From Oscillibacter sp. (GTDB taxonomy: Bacteria; Bacillota; Clostridia; Oscillospirales; Oscillospiraceae), in assembly GCA_022652655.1 (NCBI GenBank), contig JALCRQ010000001.1, positions 62,001 to 126,000 on the forward strand: a stretch of 64,000 nucleotides of DNA, in the 5' to 3' direction. The position numbers and the translations under genes were made by a program. How positions within the stretch are numbered: position 1 is the first letter of the stretch; every line of letters starts with the position of its first letter. A model generated the notes under the pieces. The model was not told the DNA's origin, did not search any database, and saw nothing but the letters and a program-made list of their open reading frames with translations. This document shows, piece after piece, positions 18,104 to 25,494 of the stretch.

Positions 18104-19037
18104 GTTCCGCCTCCAAATCGAAATTTTCAAAAATGCCCGCGGCGCCCTCCGCCTCTGCCAGGGAGAGGTCGGCCGGGGAGCGGATCGTCCAGTAAAACGC
18201 CCGAACGCCCCACCGTCGGCAGCACAGCGTCCGGGAGGGGCTGCGCCGGTCTTCAAAGCGGTAGGCGATAAAATCCGGCCGCGTGAGGAAGTTGGGCAGC
18301 AGATTGGTCAGGGCCCAGTCGGCGGCGGAGCCGCAGCCCGACGGCCGCCGGAGGAAATTCTGGGAGAGCTGTCCCCGGAGAATTTCCGGCCGCCTGAACC
18401 GCAGCCACACCAGAACCCTGGGGTCGAAGCTCTCCACGCAGTACCGGACGTCAAAGCAGTCCAGGCACGCCGCGGTCCGGCGGGTCAGCTCCCGCCAGTT
18501 GCCCCGGGCGGTTTTGACCTCCACAATCAGCGGCGGCCCGCCCTCGAAAATCGGGAGGACCTCCTCCAGAAACGGAATCCGCTGCTCCGTTCCCTCCAGC
18601 CGGAGGGACGCCAGCTCCCCGGCGGTACAGTCCTCCACGCTGCCCATAGCACCGCAGGTGCGCGCCAGGGCGCTGTCGTGGATCACCGCCAGGCGGCCGT
18701 CCTGGGTGAGGTGGACGTCCAGCTCGGCGCCCAGGTGCCGGCGGGCCGCCCGCCGGAAGGCGCTCAGGGAGTTTTCCGGGATCCGGGGCTTTTCGTGGAG
18801 CCCCCGGTGGGCAAAGCGGACGCCGTTCAGCGCCGCCCAGCCCGGCGCCCCGCGCCGGCCGTGTACCAGAAACCACCAGGCGAAGCAGGGAATCAGCAGA
18901 AAAAGGGACAGCTTCCCCATCAGCGGCACGCTGAGCAGGCACAGGGGCAGAAAGACCGCCGCCGGCAGCAGGGGCATCAGCCGCAGCCCCAGTACCAGGA
19001 CGGCTGCCGCCTCCAGAATCCGAATCGACAGTTCCAC
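18057..19037 (-). CDS. Glycerophosphodiester phosphodiesterase family protein
   Basis: Predicted to hydrolyse glycerophosphodiesters to glycerol-3-phosphate and an alcohol. Two hydrophobic helices occupy residues 1-60, so the enzyme is membrane anchored. The GDPD domain begins with FAHRGLHEKPRIPENSLSAF, with catalytic ELDVHLTQDGRLAVIHD and later IVEVK. It starts with a GTG at 19037, with GGAGG embedded in the end of the HAD gene 4 bp upstream. It overlaps the next gene by 47 bp. Confidence 0.9.
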   Translation of the reverse strand: MELSIRILEAAAVLVLGLRLMPLLPAAVFLPLCLLSVPLMGKLSLFLLIPCFAWWFLVHGRRGAPGWAALNGVRFAHRGLHEKPRIPENSLSAFRRAARRHLGAELDVHLTQDGRLAVIHDSALARTCGAMGSVEDCTAGELASLRLEGTEQRIPFLEEVLPIFEGGPPLIVEVKTARGNWRELTRRTAACLDCFDVRYCVESFDPRVLVWLRFRRPEILRGQLSQNFLRRPSGCGSAADWALTNLLPNFLTRPDFIAYRFEDRRSPSRTLCCRRWGVRAFYWTIRSPADLSLAEAEGAAGIFENFDLEAEHEKNKAGKAMAEENL

Positions 19038-19040
19038 AGC

Positions 19041-19847
19041 TCAGCCTCCGTCCGCCCGGCGGAGGGCTGCCAGCAGGGCCGCCACGTCGGGAAAGACTGC
19101 GGCGGGCTTCACGTCGGACTGCCGCAGCGTCTCCATGGTGGACTCCCCGGAGAGCACCAGCGCCGTGTCCACCCCGGCATTGACGCCGCAGGCCACGTCG
19201 GTGTAAATGCGGTCGCCCACCACCAGCGTCTGTTCCGGCGTGCAGTCGGCGCGCTCCATGGCGAGATAGACCATGGCCGGGCGGGGCTTGCCGATAAAGC
19301 GGGGGCGGACGCCGGTGGCGCGGGTCAGCATCTGGCACACGCTGCCGCAGTCCGGCACGTAGCCGTACCGGGTGGGGCAGACCCAGTCCGGGTTGGTGGC
19401 GATAAAATCCGCGCCCCGGCTTAAAAGAATACAGGAATCCTCCAGCTTTTGAAAGGTGAGCTCCGTGTCGAAGCCGCACACCAGCGCGGTGACGGCCTCG
19501 TCCGGCCGCTCCGAGAGCGTGAAACCCGCCCGCCGAAGCTGATTTTTAAAGGAGTTTGTGCCGCAGACGTAGTAGACGTCGGCGGAGGTCTTTGTCCGCT
19601 CCAACTCCCGGATCAGAGCGTCCGCAGAGGTGAGGAAGTCCCGCTCCTCCGCCTCCAGGCCCAGGGCCCGGAGCTTGGCCACATAGGCGTCGGCCCCCCG
19701 GGAGGAGTTGTTGGTGAGATAGAGGTACGTCCCGCCCCGGGCGCGGATATAGCGGAGAAATTCTCCGGCGCCGTTGAAAAGCCGGTCGCCCAGATAGAGG
19801 GTGCCGTCCAGATCCAGCAAAAACAGTTTTTTCCCCGCAAGCTCCAA
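19041..19847 (-). CDS. HAD-IIA family hydrolase (NagD-like sugar/glycerol phosphatase)
   Basis: A phosphatase of the HAD superfamily, class IIA. Motif I is LFLLDLDGTLYLGD, motif II is YLTNNSS, and the C-terminal motif is TLVVGDRIYTDV preceded by RFIGKPRPAM. No strong Shine-Dalgarno is seen. A TTG at 19847 gives the N-terminus normal for the family; an ATG at 19889 would add 14 residues. First gene of a three-gene operon with the glycerophosphodiesterase and membrane protein, so glycerol-phosphate is an attractive but unproven substrate. Confidence 0.88.
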   Translation of the reverse strand: MELAGKKLFLLDLDGTLYLGDRLFNGAGEFLRYIRARGGTYLYLTNNSSRGADAYVAKLRALGLEAEERDFLTSADALIRELERTKTSADVYYVCGTNSFKNQLRRAGFTLSERPDEAVTALVCGFDTELTFQKLEDSCILLSRGADFIATNPDWVCPTRYGYVPDCGSVCQMLTRATGVRPRFIGKPRPAMVYLAMERADCTPEQTLVVGDRIYTDVACGVNAGVDTALVLSGESTMETLRQSDVKPAAVFPDVAALLAALRRADGG

Positions 19848-19967
19848 ATTCCCACCGCGCCTTCCGCCCTTTAAGATTATGCAGATCATAGCACAAAACC
19901 GCCCCGCTGGCAAGCGGTGCGGCTTTGCTGACAGGCCTTTTGCGGAGGCGGGCGGCACGATTAGCAA

Positions 19968-21389
19968 TTAAGAGTTGTCCCGGCTGATGGGCTCCCGGGT
20001 CAGAAGCCGCCGCATGGCCCTGGCGTTAAACGGGACCAGGGGATAGAGGTACCCCTTTCCCACCACGGGCTTACAGGTGGCCAGCAGGATCACGATTCCC
20101 GCCACCCCCAGGGCGAAGCCCCATACGTCCAGCCACGCCGAGATCAGCAGCAGCGCCACCCGAAGCAGCTTGAAGGCGTAGCCCAGCTCATACCCGGGCT
20201 GGGCGAAGCCCGCCACGGATACGAAGGCCATATAGACCAGCACCTCCGGGCTGAGCCAGTTGGCCTGGACGGCGAAATCCCCCAGGATGAGAGCCCCCAG
20301 CATGGAGAAGGAGTTGGACAGGGCCTCCGGCGTATTCAGGGACGCCAGCTTTAAAACGTCGATGAGAAATTCCACGGCCAGCAGCTGCCAGAGCAGCGGC
20401 AGGGCGCACTGATCCGGCACGGCCAGAAATGCCAGCCAGTGGGGCATGCGGCCGGGGACGCTGGCCAGCAGGTACCACACCGGGGTGATAAACAGGGAGA
20501 GGAGAAATACCGCCAGCCGGAGAAGTCGGAGATAGGTGCCCACCAGAGGCGGAAAATAAAAGTCGTTGGCCTCCTGGACAAAGTCGAAAAACGACGTGGG
20601 CAGCAGCATCACGGCGGGGGAGTTGTCCACCATGACCACCACGTCCCCCTCCAGAATCGTGGCTGCCGCCACGTCGGGCCGCTCGGTGTAGCGGACCTTG
20701 GGAAACGGGTTGTACCACTGCTTGGGCCGGATGGCCTCGGCTACGCTCTCCTGCCCCATGGAGATGGAGCTGGCGCCGATGGTCCGCAGCTTTTCCCGCA
20801 GCTGGGCGAGAAGGTGCTCGTCCGCCCGGCCCTCCAGATAGCAGAGCACCACGTCGGCCTGGGAGTGGGCCGTGACCTTGTGGCCCTCCAGCGTCAGGCG
20901 GGGATCCCGGATCCGGCGGCGCAGCAGGGCCATGTTGGGCACCAGCGCTTCCACGAATCCGTCGTGGGAGCCCCGCAGCACCTTCCCGTCGGAAGGCTCC
21001 TCCACGCTGCGGGCCGGATAGCTTTTGGCATCCATCAGCGCGCCGCCGCGGATCCCCTCGATCAGCAGCAGCGTCTTGCCCAGCAGGACAGAGGTCACGA
21101 TGTCGTCCACCTGCTCCGAAACCGCCGTCTCGGAAAAGGTGATGAACCGGTCGGCAAATGCCTGCATGTCCGTCAGAATCCCCGCCTCCCGGGGGGAAAC
21201 GGACAGCCAGAAGGAGCCCATCCGCTCCAGGACGGCGTCCCGTCCGTAGCCGTCGATGACCCAGATCCGGGCCCTGCGGCCGCCGATGCGGAAGTCCCGG
21301 GCCACCATGTCGCAGTTGCGGGGCACGCCCAGCAGCGCGTTCATCCACCGCACATTGTCATCATAAATGCTTGAGAGTTTTTCCTCCAT
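19968..21389 (-). CDS. spoVAF: Stage V sporulation protein AF / GerA-family spore germination protein
   Basis: A 473-aa GerA-type inner-membrane protein of spores. The soluble N-terminal half contains GRRARIWVIDGYGRD and the conserved region MVDNSPAVMLLPTSFFDFVQEANDFYFPP, followed by about five membrane helices. The C-terminus YLYPLVPFNARAMRRLL is typical of SpoVAF rather than of nutrient receptors GerAA. The ATG at 21389 follows GGAGGCGAAGT. The rest of the spoVA operon is not adjacent; it stands alone. Confidence 0.9.
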   Translation of the reverse strand: MEEKLSSIYDDNVRWMNALLGVPRNCDMVARDFRIGGRRARIWVIDGYGRDAVLERMGSFWLSVSPREAGILTDMQAFADRFITFSETAVSEQVDDIVTSVLLGKTLLLIEGIRGGALMDAKSYPARSVEEPSDGKVLRGSHDGFVEALVPNMALLRRRIRDPRLTLEGHKVTAHSQADVVLCYLEGRADEHLLAQLREKLRTIGASSISMGQESVAEAIRPKQWYNPFPKVRYTERPDVAAATILEGDVVVMVDNSPAVMLLPTSFFDFVQEANDFYFPPLVGTYLRLLRLAVFLLSLFITPVWYLLASVPGRMPHWLAFLAVPDQCALPLLWQLLAVEFLIDVLKLASLNTPEALSNSFSMLGALILGDFAVQANWLSPEVLVYMAFVSVAGFAQPGYELGYAFKLLRVALLLISAWLDVWGFALGVAGIVILLATCKPVVGKGYLYPLVPFNARAMRRLLTREPISRDNS

Positions 21390-21448
21390 ACTTCGCCTCC
21401 GTACATGCATGGAGGTAGTATGTACGCCGGAACCGACCCTTATTCCGT

Positions 21449-21478
21449 CCCTTTTGCAAAGAAAACTTTGCAAAAGGG
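21449..21478. repeat. Perfect 13-bp inverted repeat upstream of spoVAF and the DUF6442/XRE cassette
   Basis: CCCTTTTGCAAAG (21449-21461) and its exact complement (21466-21478) flank an AAAA loop. It lies between the divergent spoVAF and cassette promoters and could be an operator or an RNA hairpin. Confidence 0.75.
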
Positions 21479-21479
21479 A

Positions 21480-21508
21480 TTGACAAGTAAACTTGGTAGT
21501 GCTATGGT
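21480..21508 (+). promoter_or_regulatory. Promoter of the DUF6442-like/XRE cassette
   Basis: TTGACA (21480-21485) and TATGGT (21503-21508) with a 17-bp spacer. The 12-mer G-W-AAACTTGGTA occurs in the spacer (21487-21498) and again at 21521-21532, a likely pair of XRE operator half-sites. Confidence 0.7.
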
Positions 21509-21557
21509 GGGGAATGCAAAGAAAACTTGGTAAAGTGAAAACTTTCTGGAGGGCTTT

Positions 21558-21878
21558 ATGGATAAGGATGAAATTTTGAAAAAGAGCCGGGAGGCGAGAG
21601 AGGACGAGGGCACCGTCTATGCGGAAAACCGCGGCCGCCGGTACGGCGTAATGGGTTTTTGCACGGTGTTTATTGTGATTCTGATCTTCAATCTGGTGAC
21701 CAGGCAGAACAATTTTGTGCCATACTCCATGTTTTTCGCCTATCTGGCGGCGGAGGCGCTGGGAAGGTATCAGATCACCAGGCAGAAGGCGCTGCTGACG
21801 GCCACCGTTCTGGGCACGTTTTCTTCGGTGTGTTTTCTCGCCTGCCACATTCTCGACGTGCTGCACATCGGACAGTGA
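21558..21878 (+). CDS. Small membrane protein, DUF6442-like
   Basis: A 106-aa protein with a charged N-terminus (MDKDEILKKSREAREDEG) and three hydrophobic segments. It matches the pattern of the DUF6442 proteins that travel with a small Cro/CI-type regulator in many Firmicutes. The ATG follows CTGGAGGGCTTT. The regulator follows 3 bp downstream, so the pair is one transcription unit. Function unknown. Confidence 0.75.
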   Translation: MDKDEILKKSREAREDEGTVYAENRGRRYGVMGFCTVFIVILIFNLVTRQNNFVPYSMFFAYLAAEALGRYQITRQKALLTATVLGTFSSVCFLACHILDVLHIGQ

Positions 21879-21881
21879 GCC

Positions 21882-22088
21882 ATGGACGGAGCACTGATTC
21901 TGAAAAACCGCCTGAAGGCGGCCCGGGGGGAGAAAAATCTTTCCCAGAGCGAGCTTGCGGAGCTGGTGGGCGTGTCCCGCAACACCATCAGCTCCATCGA
22001 GACAGGCCAGTTCAACCCCACGGCCAGGCTGGCTCTGATCCTGTGCACTGCGCTGGACAAAAAATTCGAGGAGCTGTTCTACTTTTAA
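21882..22088 (+). CDS. Small XRE-family (Cro/CI) transcriptional regulator
   Basis: A 68-aa stand-alone helix-turn-helix protein. LKAARGEKNLSQSELAELVGVSRNTISSIETGQFNP is a textbook XRE HTH, followed by the short tail LILCTALDKKFEELFYF seen in YozG-like regulators. It probably represses its own cassette through the repeated AAACTTGGTA sites at 21487 and 21521. A strong terminator follows. Confidence 0.93.
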   Translation: MDGALILKNRLKAARGEKNLSQSELAELVGVSRNTISSIETGQFNPTARLALILCTALDKKFEELFYF

Positions 22089-22123
22089 AAAAAGGGCGTC
22101 CGGAATCACCGGACGCCCTTTTT
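22087..22123. terminator. Bidirectional terminator between the XRE gene and sufB
   Basis: GGGCGTCCGG (22094-22103) and CCGGACGCCC (22109-22118) are flanked by A7 and T5. Confidence 0.93.
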
Positions 22124-22138
22124 GAAAGCCGCGTTTTA

Positions 22139-23062
22139 TTATGCCAGGAAGCCCTTGAGAATCCGATCCTCGGCCTCCTCCTCGGTGAGGCCCAGCGTCT
22201 CCAGCTTCAAAAGCTGGTCGCCGGCGATCTTGCCGATGGCTGCCTCGTGGATGAGCTGCGCCTCGGTGGAATAGGCGGCGATCTCCGGGACGGAGCGGAT
22301 TTTGGCGTCGTCCATGATGATGGAGTCGCACTGCACATGGCCGAAGCACTTGGCGTTGCCCTGGACGCAGGGGCGGAAGAGCTGACTGGACGAGCCCCGG
22401 GCCACCGAGCGGGAGATCACCCGCCCCCGGGAATCTTCGCCGTCCAGCACGATGTCCATGTCGGATTCGGCGGTCTGCGTGCCGCCGGTCATCAGCCGCT
22501 CCGTGATCATTCCTTCGGCGCCCTTGCCGCAGACGATCTTGGTGTAGCGCTTGGTGGAATCGATGCCGCCGATCTGAATGGTGTCCATCTGGATGAGGGC
22601 CCCCTCCTCCAGATAGACGATGGTCTGGGGGTTCATGATGCGGCCGCCGGTTCCGTCGCCCTCGCCGTAGTGCTTCTCCACATAGTGCACCCGGGAGCCC
22701 TTGCCCACATAGAAGGTGTGCACGCCGTCGTGACGGGAGTCCTCCCCGCCGCAGTTGTGGATGCCGCAGCCGGCGATGATGTCCACGTCGCAGCCCGCGC
22801 CCACATAAAAATCGTTATAGACGGTCTCTGTAATGCCGGGTTTGGTAATGATCACAGGGATGCGGCACGACTCTCCCTTTGTCCCGTCCGCGATGCGGAT
22901 GTCGATGCCGGCCTTGTCGGTCTTGCCGGTGATCTTGATGTGCTCGGTGGATTCCCGGCCGTCGCAGCCGCAGTCCTTGCGGATGTTGAAGGCGCCCACG
23001 GGTTTGCCCACCAGATCGGCGATCTTCAGAAGAAGCGCCCGGTCAACCTCGGTATCCATCAT
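22139..23062 (-). CDS. sufB: SufB/SufD-family Fe-S cluster scaffold protein
   Basis: A 307-aa single-domain SufBD-fold protein, shorter than the 400-470 aa of SufB or SufD. The C-terminal half has the beta-helix core and SRSVARGSSSQLFRPCVQGNAKCFGHVQCDSIIMDD. YSTEAQLIHEAAIGKIAGDQL resembles the conserved SufB/D C-terminal segment with Glu and His ligands. The start overlaps the sufC stop (ATGA). Only sufC and this gene are present, which matches the two-component minimal SUF (SmsCB-like) arrangement. No SufS or SufU gene is nearby. Confidence 0.87.
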   Translation of the reverse strand: MMDTEVDRALLLKIADLVGKPVGAFNIRKDCGCDGRESTEHIKITGKTDKAGIDIRIADGTKGESCRIPVIITKPGITETVYNDFYVGAGCDVDIIAGCGIHNCGGEDSRHDGVHTFYVGKGSRVHYVEKHYGEGDGTGGRIMNPQTIVYLEEGALIQMDTIQIGGIDSTKRYTKIVCGKGAEGMITERLMTGGTQTAESDMDIVLDGEDSRGRVISRSVARGSSSQLFRPCVQGNAKCFGHVQCDSIIMDDAKIRSVPEIAAYSTEAQLIHEAAIGKIAGDQLLKLETLGLTEEEAEDRILKGFLA

Positions 23063-23796
23063 TGGGCCGCACCTCCTTTGGAGAGTACCGGGCAGGAGCC
23101 CAGCGTGTCGGAGAGAATTTTGGGCAGGATTTCGTCGGCGCTGCCCCGGTGGAGAATTTTGCCCTCTCCCACCACCACGACCTCGTCCGCCAGGGAAATG
23201 ATGCGCTCCTGGTGGGAGATGATCATCATGGTGGCGGAGCCTTTGGCATGAAGCTGTTCAAACGTCTCCGTCAGGCGGGAGAAGCTCCACAGGTCGATGC
23301 CGGCCTCCGGCTCGTCGAAGATCATCAGCTGTGCGCCCCGGGCCAGGATGGAGGCGATCTCGATGCGCTTGACCTCGCCGCCGGAGAGGGAGGTGTCCAC
23401 CTCCCGATCCAGATAGTCGTTGGCGCACAGTCCCACCCGGGTCAAAAAGTGGCAGCAGCGGTCCTTGGAGAGCGTCTTGTCGCCGGAGGCCATGGTCAGC
23501 AGATCCCGCACGGTGATGCCCTTGAATCGGGGCGGCTGCTGAAAGCCGTAGCTGATTCCCCGCCGGGCCCGTTCCGTGATGCTCAGCCGGGTGATGTCCT
23601 CCCCATTCCAGAGAATCCGGCCGGAGGTGGGTGCGGCCAGGCCCATGATGAGTTTGGCCAGGGTGGTCTTTCCGCCGCCGTTGGGGCCGGTGAGCACTAC
23701 CAGAGTATGATCGGGAACGCTCAAAGAGACGTCCCGCAGAATATCGAGTCCGCCGGCCTCCGGAACGGAGTAGCTGACGTGCTGCAATTCCAGCAT
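23059..23796 (-). CDS. sufC: Fe-S assembly ABC ATPase SufC
   Basis: A 245-aa cytosolic ABC ATPase that powers SufB-type scaffolds. Walker A is TGPNGGGKTTLAKL, the Q-loop is YGFQQPPRFKGI, the signature is LSGGEVKRIEIAS, and Walker B is AQLMIFDEPEAGID. The E-P-E-A-G-I-D sequence is typical of SufC. The ATG at 23796 follows AAAGGAGGA; the longer open frame upstream is not coding. Translationally coupled to the SufB-like gene. Confidence 0.93.
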   Translation of the reverse strand: MLELQHVSYSVPEAGGLDILRDVSLSVPDHTLVVLTGPNGGGKTTLAKLIMGLAAPTSGRILWNGEDITRLSITERARRGISYGFQQPPRFKGITVRDLLTMASGDKTLSKDRCCHFLTRVGLCANDYLDREVDTSLSGGEVKRIEIASILARGAQLMIFDEPEAGIDLWSFSRLTETFEQLHAKGSATMMIISHQERIISLADEVVVVGEGKILHRGSADEILPKILSDTLGSCPVLSKGGAAQ

Positions 23797-23921
23797 AAGC
23801 GCTGTTCCTCCTTTGTTGAAGCGATGCGCGTCCGGGCCGCCGGACGCGGATCGGCGGGAGACGGACGCGAAGGCCGGTCCGGCCCCGCCCTCTCCCAAAA
23901 TCGGAAAAAGATACCTCAGAC

Positions 23922-23950
23922 AATATAACAGAGCGCCCGGCAAAATGCAA
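23922..23950 (-). promoter_or_regulatory. sufCB promoter
   Basis: Minus strand TTGCAT (23945-23950) and TATATT (23922-23927) with a 17-bp spacer, about 125 bp upstream of sufC. No known Fe-S regulator site was recognised. Confidence 0.65.
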
Positions 23951-24072
23951 GAAGTGCCCGGCCAAATTCGACCGGGACACCGAAAGCGGCCTTTTTTTGT
24001 CTCCGGCGTCGGTGGACTGTCAACCGGGACGTGCCGCGCCGCATACGCTGGAGAGCAAAGGAGGCTGTTGCA

Positions 24073-24723
24073 ATGGACAATGATCTGCGCGGCGGGGCAA
24101 ATGCCGCCGTACCGTACGATTACCATCAGTATGACCGGGCCTGGGCCAGGGTGTCGCCCAGCCTGACCCCCTATCCCGGGGCGGTTCCCGCGGCCGAGAT
24201 GACGCCGCCAGCCCAGCCGGCGCCGCCATCCGTACCCGAGGAAAACCTGCCCGGCGCCCAGGCGGATCCCTGCTGCATGGGCACGGCTGCGTCGGAGATG
24301 CTGGAGGTGCTGGAGGGGTTTCTGGCCGATGAACTGGCAGACTGCCGGTATTACACGGCCATGGCCCGTCAGGCGCCCTCCTGGGCCCGCCCGACGCTCC
24401 GGGAAATGGCCATGGACGAGCGCGACCACGCCAGACACCTGGCGGCGGTATACTATCTGATCACCGGCCGGTGCTGCTCCGCCACGGTGAGCTGCGACCG
24501 CATCTACATCGGCGCGTGGTGCCCCGCCCTGCGGGAGCGGTATCACGCGGAGGCGTGCGGCGGCATGAATTACCTCCGGGCGTCCGAGGGTACCACCGAT
24601 CCCTGCCTTGCCCGGATCTTCAAGGGGCTCTCCGTCGACGAATACCGCCACTCGGAGCTGCTGACACAGATGTTGGAGCGATCTTTAAACGGGACTTGCA
24701 ACGGGATGCACACAGGTGTATAA
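24073..24723 (+). CDS. Ferritin-like (rubrerythrin-type) four-helix protein with Pro-rich N-terminus
   Basis: A 216-aa protein. Residues 1-75 are rich in Pro and Ala and look disordered. The ferritin-like fold follows, with metal-ligand candidates in FLADELADCRYYTAMARQAP, REMAMDERDHARHLAAVYY and a later LSVDEYRHSELL (E-x2-H). The ATG at 24073 follows AAAGGAGGCTG. Several cysteines (CCMG, RCCSATVSC, EACGG) are unusual for the family. A role in metal or oxygen handling is inferred from the fold. Confidence 0.72.
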   Translation: MDNDLRGGANAAVPYDYHQYDRAWARVSPSLTPYPGAVPAAEMTPPAQPAPPSVPEENLPGAQADPCCMGTAASEMLEVLEGFLADELADCRYYTAMARQAPSWARPTLREMAMDERDHARHLAAVYYLITGRCCSATVSCDRIYIGAWCPALRERYHAEACGGMNYLRASEGTTDPCLARIFKGLSVDEYRHSELLTQMLERSLNGTCNGMHTGV

Positions 24724-24724
24724 T
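24696..24724 (+). promoter_or_regulatory. Promoter for the HD-domain gene
   Basis: TTGCAA (24696-24701) and TATAAT (24719-24724), 17-bp spacer, overlapping the end of the ferritin-like gene. Confidence 0.8.
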
Positions 24725-24786
24725 CTCCTCTAACTACCTGAATGATACATACCATTGCGGATTTTTTATACGGAGGAAAACGTCTT

Positions 24787-25377
24787 ATGAGCGAGTGTAT
24801 TGCAAGGGACCAGGCTCTCGCGCTGCTGCGGGAATACAATTCCGAGCCCTTTCATATTCAGCACGGGCTGACAGTGGAGGGCGTTATGCGCTGGTACGCC
24901 CAGGAACTGGGGTATGGGGCCGACGCGGATTTCTGGGCCACGGTGGGCCTGCTCCACGACGTGGATTTCGAGCGGTGGCCGGAGGAGCACTGCAAAAAGG
25001 CTCCGGATCTTCTGCGGAAGGCCGGCTGTTCCGACGCGTTTATCCATGCGGTCTGCTCCCACGGATACGGACTTTGCTGCGATGTGAAGCCGGAGGCGGA
25101 GATGGAGAAAATCCTCTTTGCCGCCGACGAGCTCACCGGCCTTATCGGCGCGGCGGCGCGGATGCGTCCCAGCAAGAGCTGTCAGGATATGGAGCTGTCC
25201 AGCCTCAAAAAGAAATTCAAGGACAAGAAATTTGCCGCAGGCTGCTCCAGGGACGTGATTATCCAGGGCGCGGGAATGCTGGACTGGGATTTGGACGATC
25301 TGTTCTCCAGGACGATTATGGCTATGCGCTCCTGCGAGGACTCCGTCAATGAGGAGATGGAGGCGCTTTCAAAGTAA
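24787..25377 (+). CDS. HD-domain hydrolase
   Basis: A 196-aa member of the HD phosphohydrolase superfamily. It carries IQHGLTVEGVMRWYA and the metal-binding TVGLLHDVDFERWPEEH (H-D), then ICSHGYG-type His and ILFAADELTGLI (Asp). The ATG at 24787 follows ACGGAGG. Related uncharacterised proteins are usually annotated as HDIG-domain hydrolases; the substrate is unknown. Confidence 0.85.
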   Translation: MSECIARDQALALLREYNSEPFHIQHGLTVEGVMRWYAQELGYGADADFWATVGLLHDVDFERWPEEHCKKAPDLLRKAGCSDAFIHAVCSHGYGLCCDVKPEAEMEKILFAADELTGLIGAAARMRPSKSCQDMELSSLKKKFKDKKFAAGCSRDVIIQGAGMLDWDLDDLFSRTIMAMRSCEDSVNEEMEALSK

Positions 25378-25419
25378 GCGCCGAAAAAAATGAAACCAAT
25401 CGCCGGGTTCAGGCGTCTT

Positions 25420-25462
25420 AACTGTATAGAGCGGCTGTGTCGCCGCTCTATACAGTTTTTTT
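25420..25462 (+). terminator. Intrinsic terminator after the HD gene
   Basis: A 15-bp perfect stem (25420-25434 with 25443-25457), 8-nt loop, then T7. Confidence 0.93.
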
Positions 25463-25494
25463 ACGCTGTCAGAGAGAAAGGAGCGTTTGCAACG

